Positions 51,228 through 59,460 of a stretch of 64,000 nucleotides of DNA are shown here, piece after piece. The stretch lies in assembly GCA_015075445.1 (NCBI GenBank), contig JABTUJ010000024.1, positions 78,178 to 142,177 of the forward strand, read 5' to 3'. The position numbers and the translations under genes were made by a program. Source of the stretch: Verrucomicrobiales bacterium (lineage in GTDB: Bacteria; Verrucomicrobiota; Verrucomicrobiia; Limisphaerales; J093). Numbering within the stretch: position 1 is the first letter of the stretch; each line of letters starts with the position of its first letter. Under the pieces are notes generated by a model. The model made no database searches. It was not told the DNA's origin and worked only from the letters and a program-made list of their open reading frames with translations.

Positions 51228-53329
51228 AGCGATGCGTCCTCGGTGGGCAATAGAATGCGAAAGGTCGTTCCGCGGCCGGGCATACTCTCGACTTCGATAC
51301 GTCCCCGGTGCGCTTCCACAATGACTTTGGCCTGGAACAAGCCAATCCCCAGGCCACGGCTCTTGGTGGTCTGGAAGGGTCGGAACAGATTCTGACGAAT
51401 GAACTCGGGTGACATGCCGCAGCCATCGTCCGTGACGGCCAGCGTGATCCAGCCGTTGCGACGCGCCGTGCGCACCTGGATATGCCCCTCCGGACCGCTG
51501 GCCTCACGGGCGTTCATCAGGAAGTTCACCACCACCCGTTGCATCTGGCCCGCATCCAAGCGGGTCCGCGGCACGTCGTCGAGCTTCAATTCCACGCTGG
51601 CTGCTCCATCTTCCATGGACTGCAGCGCCGCCTGGACCACATCGTTCAGGCTGGCCTCGGCCAGCTTCAGCTCCAGGCCTTGCCGCAACAACGCCAACCG
51701 GCCGACCAACGCGTTGATCCGATCGGAGGTCCGGCCAATCGCCCGCAGGGCGTCCTGGCGAAACTCCGGGTTGTCGAAATGCACCCGCAGATTCCCGAGC
51801 GTGAGGGACAGCGTCGAAGCCGCATTCTTGAGATCATGCACGAAGAACGTCGACATCGCCTGGAACGCCTCCATCTGCTTGGACTCGAGCAGGCGCCGCG
51901 ACAGTCGCTGGTTGAGGAACGTGGCGCCGATCTGGTCCGCCATGCATTTGAGCAGATCCAGATCCTGTCCTTCGAACGGCAGACCGCTGACCCGATCCCC
52001 CGCCGTGATCACGCCCAGCAGCTCGCCATTGGCCCGCAGCGGCACCGCGAATCGTCCCCCCCCCTTGCCGAATTGATCGGGCTGCAGCCGCCGCAGGGTG
52101 TCGGCCCAGTCCGCGTTGGTGCGGTCGAAGTCAAACGGTCCGGGATGGTCTCGCAGCGCCCCCACCACCGGCTCGGTCGGCCCGGCTTTGGCCAACGCCT
52201 CGCCCGCCTTGTCCTCGGACCAGAACGTCGAGGCTCCCCACATCAGCGTGCCGCGCGCCTCGTCGACCAGCCAGATCGACACCGAAAGCGCCTCGTACGT
52301 CTCGGAAATCAACCGCACCGCCGCCTGTCCAAACTCGGTGCGATCCACCAGCGTGGCCGTGCGTTCGCTGAAGGCGGACCAGAGACGACGGTAGTCATGC
52401 AGTGGTCGGTGGAGATGTCGGCTGACGAATCGTCGCAGGCGGAGCCGCACGCGATCGGAAAGCCCCAACAACCCCAAACCCACCAGCGCCACCAGCACCA
52501 GCGCTGCCGTCAGGGGGAAACTGCCGTCGCCGCCCCACGCCTCGATCCACTTCGCCATGACCCCCACGACAAGCAGGTACAGGCCGGCCAGCAGGATCGT
52601 CAGGGAGTTGTAGAGCAGGGTCTGCGATGGATAGACGTCGATCTCGAACGTCCGCGTGCGCACCACCGAAATGACGATCAGCACACACGCCAGAATCAGC
52701 GCGCAGGCGTTGATGCTCACATGAGCCGTGGCCACTGCCGAATACAGAAATGCCTGGCTGCTGCAGTACACCCGTGTCCCGAACAACAGCGCCAACCCCA
52801 CCACGGCAAACTTGATCCGCCACCGCATCGTGCCCACCGCCGTGCGGAAGGTCCGTTCGAGGTTCAGCAACACGAACACCCATGAGAGCAACGCGAAGAC
52901 GTGCAGGGCCTTGCCGGCGGGACCCAGGCCGGTGACATACCGACCCGTGGCCGCCTCCGGCGGGATGGCCAGCACCAAACCGTCCTGGTACAGGAACGCC
53001 AACAGCAGCGGACCGATCACGCTGAGTGTGATCCACACCCACCAGCGTCGGACGAACTCGAGATGGTTGCCGCGCGAGTAACACAGACTGAACAGGCTCC
53101 AGAGCCCGGGCAAGACCGCCATGACCAGGAGACGCCATTCCTGCCAGAAAGCAGCTTCCGTGGGAGCGAACGCGGCGGCGCTGCGACCCGCCAGGTAACT
53201 CTCGACCGCCAGCGCGGCCATGCCGGCGGCGAACATCCCCCGCCCGAGCGTACGACCCCGGCCCGCCACGGCTACCACAGCCAGCAAGCCAGCCAGCAAC
53301 GCCGCGACGTTTGGCAGCGTGATGTTCAT
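51224..53329 (-). CDS. prsK: Sensor histidine kinase PrsK of the exosortase system
   Basis: 701 residues. The N-terminal third holds about eight to nine membrane helices (VAALLAGLLAVVAVAGRG, LSVIGPLLLAFLYQDGLVLA, NSLTILLAGLYLLVVGVMAK). A GAF-like region (about 320-470; ATLVDRTEFGQAAVRLI, FAVPLRANGELLGVITAGD) follows. The kinase core has the H-box STFFVHDLKNAASTL, N-box VVNFLMNAREASG, G1 VTDDGCGMSP, and G2 TTKSRGLGIGLFQAKVIVEA. It would phosphorylate PrsR. The membrane part plus GAF matches the XrtA-associated PrsK architecture. The gene begins just below the repeat array. Confidence 0.9.
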   Translation of the reverse strand: MNITLPNVAALLAGLLAVVAVAGRGRTLGRGMFAAGMAALAVESYLAGRSAAAFAPTEAAFWQEWRLLVMAVLPGLWSLFSLCYSRGNHLEFVRRWWVWITLSVIGPLLLAFLYQDGLVLAIPPEAATGRYVTGLGPAGKALHVFALLSWVFVLLNLERTFRTAVGTMRWRIKFAVVGLALLFGTRVYCSSQAFLYSAVATAHVSINACALILACVLIVISVVRTRTFEIDVYPSQTLLYNSLTILLAGLYLLVVGVMAKWIEAWGGDGSFPLTAALVLVALVGLGLLGLSDRVRLRLRRFVSRHLHRPLHDYRRLWSAFSERTATLVDRTEFGQAAVRLISETYEALSVSIWLVDEARGTLMWGASTFWSEDKAGEALAKAGPTEPVVGALRDHPGPFDFDRTNADWADTLRRLQPDQFGKGGGRFAVPLRANGELLGVITAGDRVSGLPFEGQDLDLLKCMADQIGATFLNQRLSRRLLESKQMEAFQAMSTFFVHDLKNAASTLSLTLGNLRVHFDNPEFRQDALRAIGRTSDRINALVGRLALLRQGLELKLAEASLNDVVQAALQSMEDGAASVELKLDDVPRTRLDAGQMQRVVVNFLMNAREASGPEGHIQVRTARRNGWITLAVTDDGCGMSPEFIRQNLFRPFQTTKSRGLGIGLFQAKVIVEAHRGRIEVESMPGRGTTFRILLPTEDASL

Positions 53330-53356
53330 GGTCGCCCCCGTCCCCCGCCCCCCCCT

Positions 53357-53970
53357 GTAGGAGTCGAGGTGACGAGACTCAAACCAGCCCGAGTCTCCTG
53401 ACGTCGTCTCCTACGGGGCTGAGTACGGTAGGAGTCGAGGTGACGAGACTCAAACCCAAGCAGAGTCTCCTGACGTCGTCTCCTACGGGGCTGGGTACGG
53501 TAGGAGTCGAGGTGACGAGACTCAAACCCAAGCAGAGTCTCCTGACGTCGTCTACGGGGCTGGAGTACGGTAGGTCGGTGACGAGACTCAAACCAGCAGA
53601 ATCTCCTGACGTCGTCTCCTGCAGGGCTGGGTACGGTAGAGTCGAGGTGACGAGACTCAAACCAGCCAGAACCTCCTGACGTCTCCTACAGACTGAGTAC
53701 GGTAGAGTCGAGGTGACGAGACTCAAACCAAGCAGAATCTCCTGACGTCGTCTTCTGCAGGGCTGAGTACGGTAGGAGTCCGGGGTGACGAGACTCAAAC
53801 CTAGAGTCTCCTGACGTCGTCTCCTACGGAGCTGAGTACGGTAGGAGTCGAGGTGACGAGACTCAAACCCAAGCAGAGTCTCCTGACGTCGTCTCCTACG
53901 GGGCTGGGTACGGTAGGAGTCGAGGTGACGAGACTCAAACCCGGCGGAGTCTCCTGACGTCGTCTCCTAC
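53357..53970 (+). repeat. Repeat A, tandem array of nine copies
   Basis: Copies begin near 53357, 53428, 53500, 53570, 53636, 53702, 53772, 53841 and 53913, a period of 66-72 bp. Each is a palindrome of about 52-58 bp followed by a near-constant linker of about 12 bp (GGGGCTGRGTACG). Some copies lack one or a few bases (for example TCGTCTACGG at 53548-53557). There is no gene here, and the linkers are nearly identical, unlike CRISPR spacers. Confidence 0.9.
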
Positions 53971-53974
53971 CCGC

Positions 53975-54644
53975 CTCAACCGCTACTGCAACCGGCGGTC
54001 GACAGATCTCACCAGCATCGGGCTGCCGCATCCGGTCGTACAGCTTCCAAAACTTCTCCCAGTAATCTTCCGCCCAGGGATCCAACTTCGGAATACCCGC
54101 CACCACACCCGTGTACGGCCACGCACCCACCTCGGTCACCAACCCGGCGCGTACCGGGTTCGCGGCAACGTAGAAACAGACCCGGTGCGAACGCCTCCTG
54201 CGCCCGCTGTTCCGAACGCAGCACCTCATCCTGCGCCTGGGGTTGGAATCTGGCCGGCGCCAGAGCCGGCTCGAGGTGCGTCCGTAAGAACGCCATCCCG
54301 TTGAGTTGGTCGGTGTCTCGACGCAGCCCCATCCAGACCATGTGCAGGTGGTCGGGCATGAGACAGTACACCGGGCACACCAACCCCTCGCGCGCCGCGA
54401 CGTGCAGCGACAGTTCGCGGAACCACCGATGAAACTCCGAACCGAGCCAACCACCGGCACGATCAAACGTGGTGAGGGTCCAGAAAACAACAGCATCGCC
54501 CTGATAATGCTCACGCGGCAAACGCGGAAGATAGAACTGGCGATTGAGAGGATCCCGCGGCGGCTTCTGCAGGCGCGTGAGCCAGGTTCGGAGGGGCGGT
54601 ATGACCACCACGGTTGGGGTCCGGCTGGGTTTGAGCCTCCTCAC
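53975..54644 (-). pseudogene. REP-associated tyrosine transposase (RAYT, Y1_Tnp), frameshifted
   Basis: The frame from 54644 contains RQFYLPRLPREHYQGDAVVF, WTLTTFDRAGGWL and VCPVYCLMPDHLHMVWMG, whose HLH is the metal-binding HxH of Y1 transposases. At about 54188 the frame must change for the family's C-terminal block, VCFYVAANPVRAGLVTEVG, which contains the catalytic Tyr, then WAEDYWEKFWKLYDRM. After that the frame runs into repeat copies without a clean stop. The N-terminal about 12 residues also lie in a half repeat (54630-54656). RAYTs are single-copy relatives of IS200/IS605 transposases that mobilise REP palindromes; here the gene lies inside its own repeats. Confidence 0.8.
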
Positions 54645-54945
54645 GTCGGTTCCTACGGTTTGGTCCCGCGGTGGCGGGGGTTATCTCTGGCGGCAGTCGA
54701 TCGTCCATGCGACCGAGATTACGACCACCGGTTCTCCCGCCCACGACAAAGTCCGGGAACTGACGGTAAAAGGGGGGTGAGTCTCCTGACGTCGTCTCCT
54801 ACGGGGCTGAGTACGGTAGGAGTCGAATGTGACGGACTCAAGCCAAAGCAGAGTCTCCTGACGTCGTCTCCTACGGGGCTGGGTACGGTAGGAGTCGAGG
54901 TGACGAGACTCAAACCCGGCAGAGCCTCCTGACGTCGTCTCCTAC
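54630..54945 (+). repeat. Repeat A: two half copies and two full copies
   Basis: A right-half copy lies at about 54630-54656, another at 54776-54807, then full copies at 54816-54874 and 54888-54945. The last copy supplies the stop codon of prsT (TAG, minus strand, 54942-54944). Between the half copies (54657-54775) no gene is seen. Confidence 0.85.
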
Positions 54946-57900
54946 CGTGTTGATTCCAGCTCTTTCAACACCCGTTCCGCCTCCGGCAGCAGTTCGGCAC
55001 GGAGCCTGAGACTTATCGCCTTCTGGATGGCCGTCTGACTCTCCCGATTCTGCTTCAGCCGGTAATGCGCCATCCCGAGATAGAACTGCACCTCGGCATC
55101 CTGGGTCTTCACCTGGCTGCTCTCCCGCAAAAGCTGCACCGCTCGGGCAAAATCGCCGCGCCGATACGCCACCGTCCCCAACGCTGCCGCCACGTCCGGA
55201 TCGCTCGGGTAAGCCTCCCGGGCCCTCGTGGCGAGCTGCTGGGCGCGATTGTCCTCCCCACCCTGCCGCGCAAACAACAGGGCCAGTTGTCGCGTCGCCG
55301 GCGCGAATTCCGGATACCGGGCCAGCAACGCTTCGTAACCCTGTCGCGCCCCTGCCATGTCCCCCTGCATTTCCTTCGCCAACGCCACGACCATCGCGGC
55401 AGGAATCAAGCCGGCATCGGCCTGCAACGCCGCCGCAGCTTTGGCCGACGCCGCCACCGCCCGCGCCGGGTCTTTGGTCGCGTGAAGGAACTCGAGCCAA
55501 CGCTGCGCGCTCTCAGCCTGCGCAAAGGGTGGCGTTACCTGCAACGCAGCCTGCAAACCACCCTCCGCTTCTTCGACGCGCCCCATCTGATAGGCGGCAA
55601 GAGCCAGGTCGTATTGCGCCCCGGCATCTCCCGGCAACCGTCGCGCACTCTCTTGCAGCAGACTCAAGGCCCACTTCGCATCCCCCGCCAGTAAAGCTGC
55701 CCGGCCGGCTGCCCGGGCGACCAGCGCATCGTCGGGATCCAGGTTCCGGGCCGCTCGCGCGTACTCCAGTGCCTTGGTGGGATTCTTGAGCGCCGTCGCA
55801 TAGAGCTCGGCCAGTCGGAGGTGTGCGAACGCAGCCTTGGGATTCGACTTCAACACGTCCTCGTAAAGCGTCACCGCCCGCGCCGGTTCACCTGTGCGCT
55901 CATAGACCGCCGCCAAACGTCGGGCCGCCACGGGATCGGCCGGGACTGTCTTCACCCGATGCTCAAGGATCGCCACCCGGGCCGCGTCGGCTGTGGCGGG
56001 ATCGATGCCGAGCATGGCCAGCGCCCCCTCAACCTCGGTCTTGCCGCGATACTCCTTCGGCGACTGGAGCGCGCGCTCGAACGCCTGACGGGCCGCGGTC
56101 TCCTGACCTAACATGTAATACGCCATCCCCAAGTGGTATTGGACCTCCGGTTCGGTCGGGAACAGCTTCCCGCTCTCCTCGAGCAAGGTGAGCGCCCACG
56201 CGTAATCACCGCGCTTGAAAGCGATCCAGCCCAGGGTATCGGCCGAGAACGGATCGTTCGGCGCGATCTCGCGAGCGCGCTTGGCCAGTTCGAACGCCTC
56301 GTCCAACCGGTTCAGGTGTTCCCCGTACAGATACGCCAGGTTGTTGAGCGCGGGTGCAAAGCGCGAGTTAACCTCCAGCGCCTTGCGATATGCGTCGGCC
56401 GCCGCGTCATACTGCTGCTGACTATCCTTCAGCATGCCGATCTGCATAAGGGCCTGGACGTCCTTCGGGTTCTGCGCCACGACCCGGTCCAACCGTTCGA
56501 GCGCCTGCTGTTGCTTCCCCGTGGCCACGTACACCTGGGCCAGCATCATGTAGGCAGGGCGCGCGTCCGGGTCCAGTTCGATGGCGCGCTCCAGGGTCTC
56601 CTCAGCCTTGGCCAGATCGCGCTCGGCCAGGTAAGTCGCAGCCAACAGAACCCGCGGTGCCGCGTTGGTGGGTTCCTTGGCCAACGGCCCCTCGAGCAGC
56701 TTCCGCGCCCCCTCGAACTCCTTGTTCGCCACCCGCACATCGACCATCTGCTGGATCACGGACAACCGGTTCGGTGCCAGGGCCAGTGCCTGTTCGAACG
56801 CGCGATAGGCGTCGGCCGGCTTCTGTTGATCGCGCAACACCAGCCCAGCAAGGAACGGGAACTGTGGGTCCTGTGGGAAGTTCTTGGCCAAATGTTGGTA
56901 GAGCGCCAGCGCCTGATCCCGTTCGCCTTTGAGCGCGTGGGCCTCCGCCAACGCCACCTGGGCCGGCACCAGATTCGGGCGTCTCCGCACCACCTCACTC
57001 AGCGCCGTGATGGCCGCAGCGGTGTCGCCCCGACGGATGTTCAGCCGCGCCAGCAGCAGGATGGCGTCCGTGTAGTTCGGCTCGATGGCCAGTGCCTGGG
57101 TCAACGCCGAAGTTGCCTTGGTCACGTCGCCATTGAGCAACTGGGTCAAGGCATGGTTGTACTGCACCAGCGCCGATTTCGGATACAAACCCACCACACG
57201 TTCCATCTCCTTGAGGGCAGTCTCGCGCTGACCCCGCGCGAGCAGCACCTGCACGCGGGCGAGCAGGGCTTCGGGGTTCGTCGGCTCGCGGGTCAGGACC
57301 TTGCCCACCATCGCCTCGCTCTCGTCCAGCTTCCCCTCCGCCAGGTCCATCTTGAACATCTGCACCTGGGCGGGGATGTAGTCCGACGCCTGCGCCAGCA
57401 GGTTCGACACGAGATTGCGCGCCTCGGCGCGATCGCCCAATTGCAGTCGGAACTCGGCGTTTCGCAGCCGGACCAGCGACCGGACCGGCGCCAGATCCGC
57501 CGCCGCCTGGAAGGCCAGCAGTGCGTTCGTACGGTCGTTCTGACTCAGCAAATAGCCCGCACGCACGAGCTGCGCCGCACTCGACTTCGGGTTCAAACGG
57601 ATGGCCTCAAGCGATGCGGACGCCGCGGTATTGGTGTCGCGACGCTGCAGGGCCAGAACGGCTTGCCCCAGGTGATACCCCGCCTGGCTGCCAATCTTCG
57701 GGCGCCACTCGTCAAGGCGCTGCTGGATCTCGGCCAGTTCGTTGGTCGACCTTGGCGACTCCACCAGGATCAGCATCGCATCCTCATGACCCGGGTGCTG
57801 GTCCAGGATAATCAACGCCTCTTCGCGCGCCTCTTTGGGATGGTTCAGGACGATCAGGATCTGCGCTGCCCGGAGCCGGGCCTCGACGTTCGTGGAGTTC

Positions 57901-58172
57901 TGCTCGCGGGTCTTGAGCAGGAACGCGAGCGCCTGGACGAACCGGCCTTGGTCATAGTAGATCGAACCCAACCGCTCAATGGCGTGCGGGTCCATGGAGC
58001 GCAACCGGAGCACATTCAGGTACTCGATCTCGGCCTTGTCGCGCTCGCCTGCGGCGTAGTAGGTGTCCGCCCGCTCGAGGTGCCGCGCCGCCTTGGCACT
58101 CTTGGAGCATCCGGTCATCGCGCCCGCGAGCAGCGCCAGACCGAGGACCATGCCGTATCGCCAGTGTTTCAT
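54942..58172 (-). CDS. prsT: PrsT-like TPR-repeat lipoprotein of the exosortase system
   Basis: 1076 residues from the ATG at 58172, which gives a signal peptide and lipobox (LALLAGAMTGCSKSAKA). The open frame extends to 58715 but would run through three repeat copies. The mature protein is almost entirely TPRs, more than 20 (YYAAGERDKAEIEYLNVLRL, DAILLLARLNIRRGDTAAAI, ALNNLAYLYGEHLNRLDEAF, EVQYHLGMAYYMLGQETAAR). PrsT-family lipoproteins accompany exosortase and exopolysaccharide loci and are thought to act in periplasmic assembly. Its last codons are GAA-TCA-ACA-CGG-TAG, where TAG is the first triplet of the repeat's GTAGGAG, so the natural stop has been replaced or overlaid by the repeat. 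Confidence 0.85.
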   Translation of the reverse strand: MKHWRYGMVLGLALLAGAMTGCSKSAKAARHLERADTYYAAGERDKAEIEYLNVLRLRSMDPHAIERLGSIYYDQGRFVQALAFLLKTREQNSTNVEARLRAAQILIVLNHPKEAREEALIILDQHPGHEDAMLILVESPRSTNELAEIQQRLDEWRPKIGSQAGYHLGQAVLALQRRDTNTAASASLEAIRLNPKSSAAQLVRAGYLLSQNDRTNALLAFQAAADLAPVRSLVRLRNAEFRLQLGDRAEARNLVSNLLAQASDYIPAQVQMFKMDLAEGKLDESEAMVGKVLTREPTNPEALLARVQVLLARGQRETALKEMERVVGLYPKSALVQYNHALTQLLNGDVTKATSALTQALAIEPNYTDAILLLARLNIRRGDTAAAITALSEVVRRRPNLVPAQVALAEAHALKGERDQALALYQHLAKNFPQDPQFPFLAGLVLRDQQKPADAYRAFEQALALAPNRLSVIQQMVDVRVANKEFEGARKLLEGPLAKEPTNAAPRVLLAATYLAERDLAKAEETLERAIELDPDARPAYMMLAQVYVATGKQQQALERLDRVVAQNPKDVQALMQIGMLKDSQQQYDAAADAYRKALEVNSRFAPALNNLAYLYGEHLNRLDEAFELAKRAREIAPNDPFSADTLGWIAFKRGDYAWALTLLEESGKLFPTEPEVQYHLGMAYYMLGQETAARQAFERALQSPKEYRGKTEVEGALAMLGIDPATADAARVAILEHRVKTVPADPVAARRLAAVYERTGEPARAVTLYEDVLKSNPKAAFAHLRLAELYATALKNPTKALEYARAARNLDPDDALVARAAGRAALLAGDAKWALSLLQESARRLPGDAGAQYDLALAAYQMGRVEEAEGGLQAALQVTPPFAQAESAQRWLEFLHATKDPARAVAASAKAAAALQADAGLIPAAMVVALAKEMQGDMAGARQGYEALLARYPEFAPATRQLALLFARQGGEDNRAQQLATRAREAYPSDPDVAAALGTVAYRRGDFARAVQLLRESSQVKTQDAEVQFYLGMAHYRLKQNRESQTAIQKAISLRLRAELLPEAERVLKELESTR

Positions 58173-58202
58173 GAATTCGCGGTGTTGGAGTCGCTCCCGC
58201 CC

Positions 58203-58408
58203 GTAGGAGACGACGTCAGGAGGCTCTGCTGAGGTTTGAGTCTCGTCACCTCGACTCCTACCACTCCCCGGCCGCGTAGGAGACGACGTCAGGAGGCTCT
58301 GCTGTGGCGTGAGCCTCGTCACCTCGACTCCTACCAGTCCCCAGGCCGCGTAGGAGACGACGTCAGGAGGCTCTGCTGAGGTTTGAGTCTCGTCACCTCG
58401 ACTCCTAC
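58203..58408 (-). repeat. Repeat A, three copies in inverted orientation
   Basis: Copies at 58203-58261, 58276-58334 and 58350-58408 read GTAGGAGACGACGTCAGG first on the plus strand, opposite to every other copy in the window. They fill the gap between the exosortase and prsT and encode the last residues of the exosortase frame. Confidence 0.9.
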
Positions 58409-59263
58409 GGGGGTGGGGGTCTTCCCCGCCTTCCCCTCCGACTTCCGCAGCCACAGGAGCAGCAGGAAAAAGGGGATCAGCGACAGCACGAAGAAGATCG
58501 GCCCACCCCGATGGTGGATTGGGGAGTCGATCATCGCCGGGTCTACGTAGACGCAAAGCATCGCGATGGTCAGGATGCGAAACCCGTTCCGTACGATCCC
58601 CAACGGGATGACCGCCAGCACCAGCACCCACCGCCGCCATCGCGTTCGCAGCAGCATATGCGCGCCCAATACACTCGTGATGAACAGTACATAACTGGAC
58701 CGTACGCCGCTGCATTCCTGGGCCACCTCGAGCGTGATCCCGGCAGCGGAACGCAAGCCATCCCGCAACAGCGGCACGCCCGTCACGTGCAGCAACCCAT
58801 GCGCCGCTTCCGCCGACGCGAATTGCAGGCCGATCTCAATTGCATCGATCATCACCGTCGGCCACGGGATCATGAAGACGAGGAACAGAATCGGAAAGCT
58901 CAGCGCCTTGACCACCCCCCACCCGAGACACGCCAGGGCTCCCGACAACACGACCAGCAGGTACGCCGCCGTCATGACGCTCAGGTAATCGTTGGGGGGC
59001 AGCGGTCCGCGCGGCTGCCAGAACAGCCAGTAGAAGCCCAGCAGCATCAGCGCCAGAACGGCCGGGACTGCCGCCCATCGAGTCCCTCTTGACCACGGCA
59101 ACGGCGTCGGATCGCGGCGCGTCCAGATCAGGTACGCGCTCACCACCGGGATCAGCAGCGCGTGCGAAAACAAGTCGGCCTTCAACGAGTACGTGCCCAA
59201 CTGCCACAACGGCACGGCGAACGCCACCGTCGCCGCCACCGCCCAGGCCACGAAACCCCACAT
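58331..59263 (-). CDS. Exosortase (XrtA/EpsH type) with repeat-encoded C-terminus
   Basis: 310 residues from the ATG at 59263, just before the first helix (MWGFVAWAVAATVAFAV); an upstream ATG at 59341 would add 26 residues translated from a repeat copy. Eight or so helices. The catalytic Cys lies in EVAQECSGVRSSYVLF, the Arg in LGIVRNGFRILTIAM, and the His in DSPIHHRGGPIFF, the complete exosortase triad. It would cleave PEP-CTERM-type C-terminal signals and attach proteins to a lipid or polysaccharide. After the last native-looking segment (LRKSEGKAGKTPTP) the frame continues about 22 residues through a repeat (VGVEVTRLKPQQSLLTSSPT) and stops at the TAG of the next one. Confidence 0.9.
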   Translation of the reverse strand: MWGFVAWAVAATVAFAVPLWQLGTYSLKADLFSHALLIPVVSAYLIWTRRDPTPLPWSRGTRWAAVPAVLALMLLGFYWLFWQPRGPLPPNDYLSVMTAAYLLVVLSGALACLGWGVVKALSFPILFLVFMIPWPTVMIDAIEIGLQFASAEAAHGLLHVTGVPLLRDGLRSAAGITLEVAQECSGVRSSYVLFITSVLGAHMLLRTRWRRWVLVLAVIPLGIVRNGFRILTIAMLCVYVDPAMIDSPIHHRGGPIFFVLSLIPFFLLLLWLRKSEGKAGKTPTPVGVEVTRLKPQQSLLTSSPTRPGDW

Positions 59264-59276
59264 CGCCCCCTGCCCG

Positions 59277-59440
59277 TAGGAGTCGAGGTGACGAGACTCA
59301 ACCTTCCCCGGACTCGTCTCAACAGTCGGCATCTCAGACATGGCAGAGCCTCCTCACGTCGGCTCCTACAGACTCCGCCCCGTAGGAGTCGAGGTGACGA
59401 GACTCACGCAATAGCTGAGCCTCCTCACGTCGGCTCCTAC
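59277..59440 (+). repeat. Repeat A, one split copy and one full copy
   Basis: A left half at 59277-59303 and a right half at 59342-59369 are separated by about 38 bp of unrelated sequence that includes the upstream ATG (59341). A full copy follows at 59382-59440, just after the barrel-protein gene's stop. Confidence 0.85.
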
Positions 59441-59460
59441 TGGGTTGATCGAACTCCATC

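Noticed and set aside
53357..53970. Regularly spaced repeats resembling a CRISPR array
   Set aside because: The units are long palindromes and the 'spacers' are nearly the same 12-bp linker every time. No cas genes are present. A RAYT gene adjoins the array.
58173..58715. N-terminal extension of prsT by 181 codons
   Set aside because: It would translate three repeat copies and part of the exosortase region. The ATG at 58172 gives a normal lipoprotein signal peptide.
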